64,000 bases of DNA from Sphingobacteriaceae bacterium (GTDB lineage: Bacteria > Bacteroidota > Bacteroidia > Sphingobacteriales > Sphingobacteriaceae): NCBI GenBank assembly GCA_947479815.1, contig CANKAT010000008.1, positions 1 to 64,000 on the forward strand. Direction: 5' to 3'. The translations under genes were made by a program, and so were the position numbers. The notes beneath the pieces were generated by a model. The model made no database searches and was not told the origin of the DNA. It saw only the letters and a list, made by a program, of their open reading frames with translations. Shown one piece after another: positions 63,567 through 64,000 of this stretch (position 1 is the first letter of the stretch; every line of letters begins with the position of its first letter).

Positions 63567-64000
63567 TTAATCTAGCTTTTGCAATTCAATTTTAATGAAA
63601 TCAGCGAGCTCTTTCACATATGTAGCACTAAAGTTGAATTCAATCCCGGCAGTTTCATAGATCTCTTTTATAGTTTTTGTATAACCAAGCTTTAATGCAT
63701 CCAGATACTTTGAAAGTCCTGTTTCAGGATCATTTTTATAGTTTTTCCAAACTGCAATTGCTCCCAGTTGAGCAATTCCATATTCTATATAGTAAAAAGG
63801 AACTTCAAATATATGAAGCTGTTTTTGCCAGAGGTTTTCAAGTGCAAATGAATGTTCAGACCAGTCGGCAAAATTATTTCCGAAGGGTTCGATACTATTT
63901 TTCCAGGCTTGCGCTCTTTGTTCACTCGTGTGTTCAGGGTTGGTGTATATCCAGTGCTGAAACTGGTCAATAACGGCAACCCATGGAAGAGTTTTAAGCA
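63567..64000 (-). CDS. M3 family oligoendopeptidase, C-terminal part (runs off window; absent from ORF track)
   Basis: Minus-strand frame is open from the TAA at 63567-63569 to the edge: ...SFALENLWQKQLHIFEVPFYYIEYGIAQLGAIAVWKNYKNDPETGLSKYLDALKLGYTKTIKEIYETAGIEF... Confidence 0.88.
   Translation of the reverse strand, partial: LKTLPWVAVIDQFQHWIYTNPEHTSEQRAQAWKNSIEPFGNNFADWSEHSFALENLWQKQLHIFEVPFYYIEYGIAQLGAIAVWKNYKNDPETGLSKYLDALKLGYTKTIKEIYETAGIEFNFSATYVKELADFIKIELQKLD

Noticed and set aside
63677-63973. Plus-strand 98-aa ORF at the right edge
   Set aside because: Overlaps the M3 oligopeptidase on the opposite strand, which has clear family motifs.

Overview
The window is a chromosomal segment of a Bacteroidota genome, probably Sphingobacteriales-like. 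Supporting signs are TAnnTTTG promoters, a TonB-dependent receptor with a carboxypeptidase-like plug, a T9SS sorting tail and a split transketolase. It is densely coding, mostly housekeeping, with no phage, IS, CRISPR or rRNA. The core is the conserved block xerC-hpf-[tRNA-Thr-Tyr-Gly-Thr]-tuf-[tRNA-Trp]-secE-nusG-rplKAJL-rpoBC. It is preceded by pheT-zapA-(6S-like RNA)-rny and followed by miaA, cca, dapD, gyrB, mdh, dnaE, trxA, split transketolase, kup and others. The last CDS, an M3 oligopeptidase on the minus strand, runs off the right edge and is missing from the ORF track. pheT is truncated at the left edge. The most unusual signal is a set of five intergenic elements made of inverted arrays of strictly 7-bp-phased, degenerate heptamers. 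The words differ between loci (ACTTAnn, ACCTAYA, AGTAnnn, ATTCGTA), but the 7-bp phase and head-to-head geometry are kept. Two of them share a hairpin core containing AAGGACT and two carry a CCCGATAGCTATCGGG palindrome. All lie between co-directional genes, including inside nusG-rplK and rpoB-rpoC. In three cases the first heptamer includes the upstream stop codon. Other leads are a 6S-like RNA between zapA and rny, 11-bp-phased TTAACA (Pho-box-like) repeats around a TonB receptor/lipoprotein pair, perfect 12-bp dyads at rpsU and at a PAP2 start codon, and an ECF sigma/membrane/secreted protein triplet with internal repeats. All calls were made by eye, with no database search.
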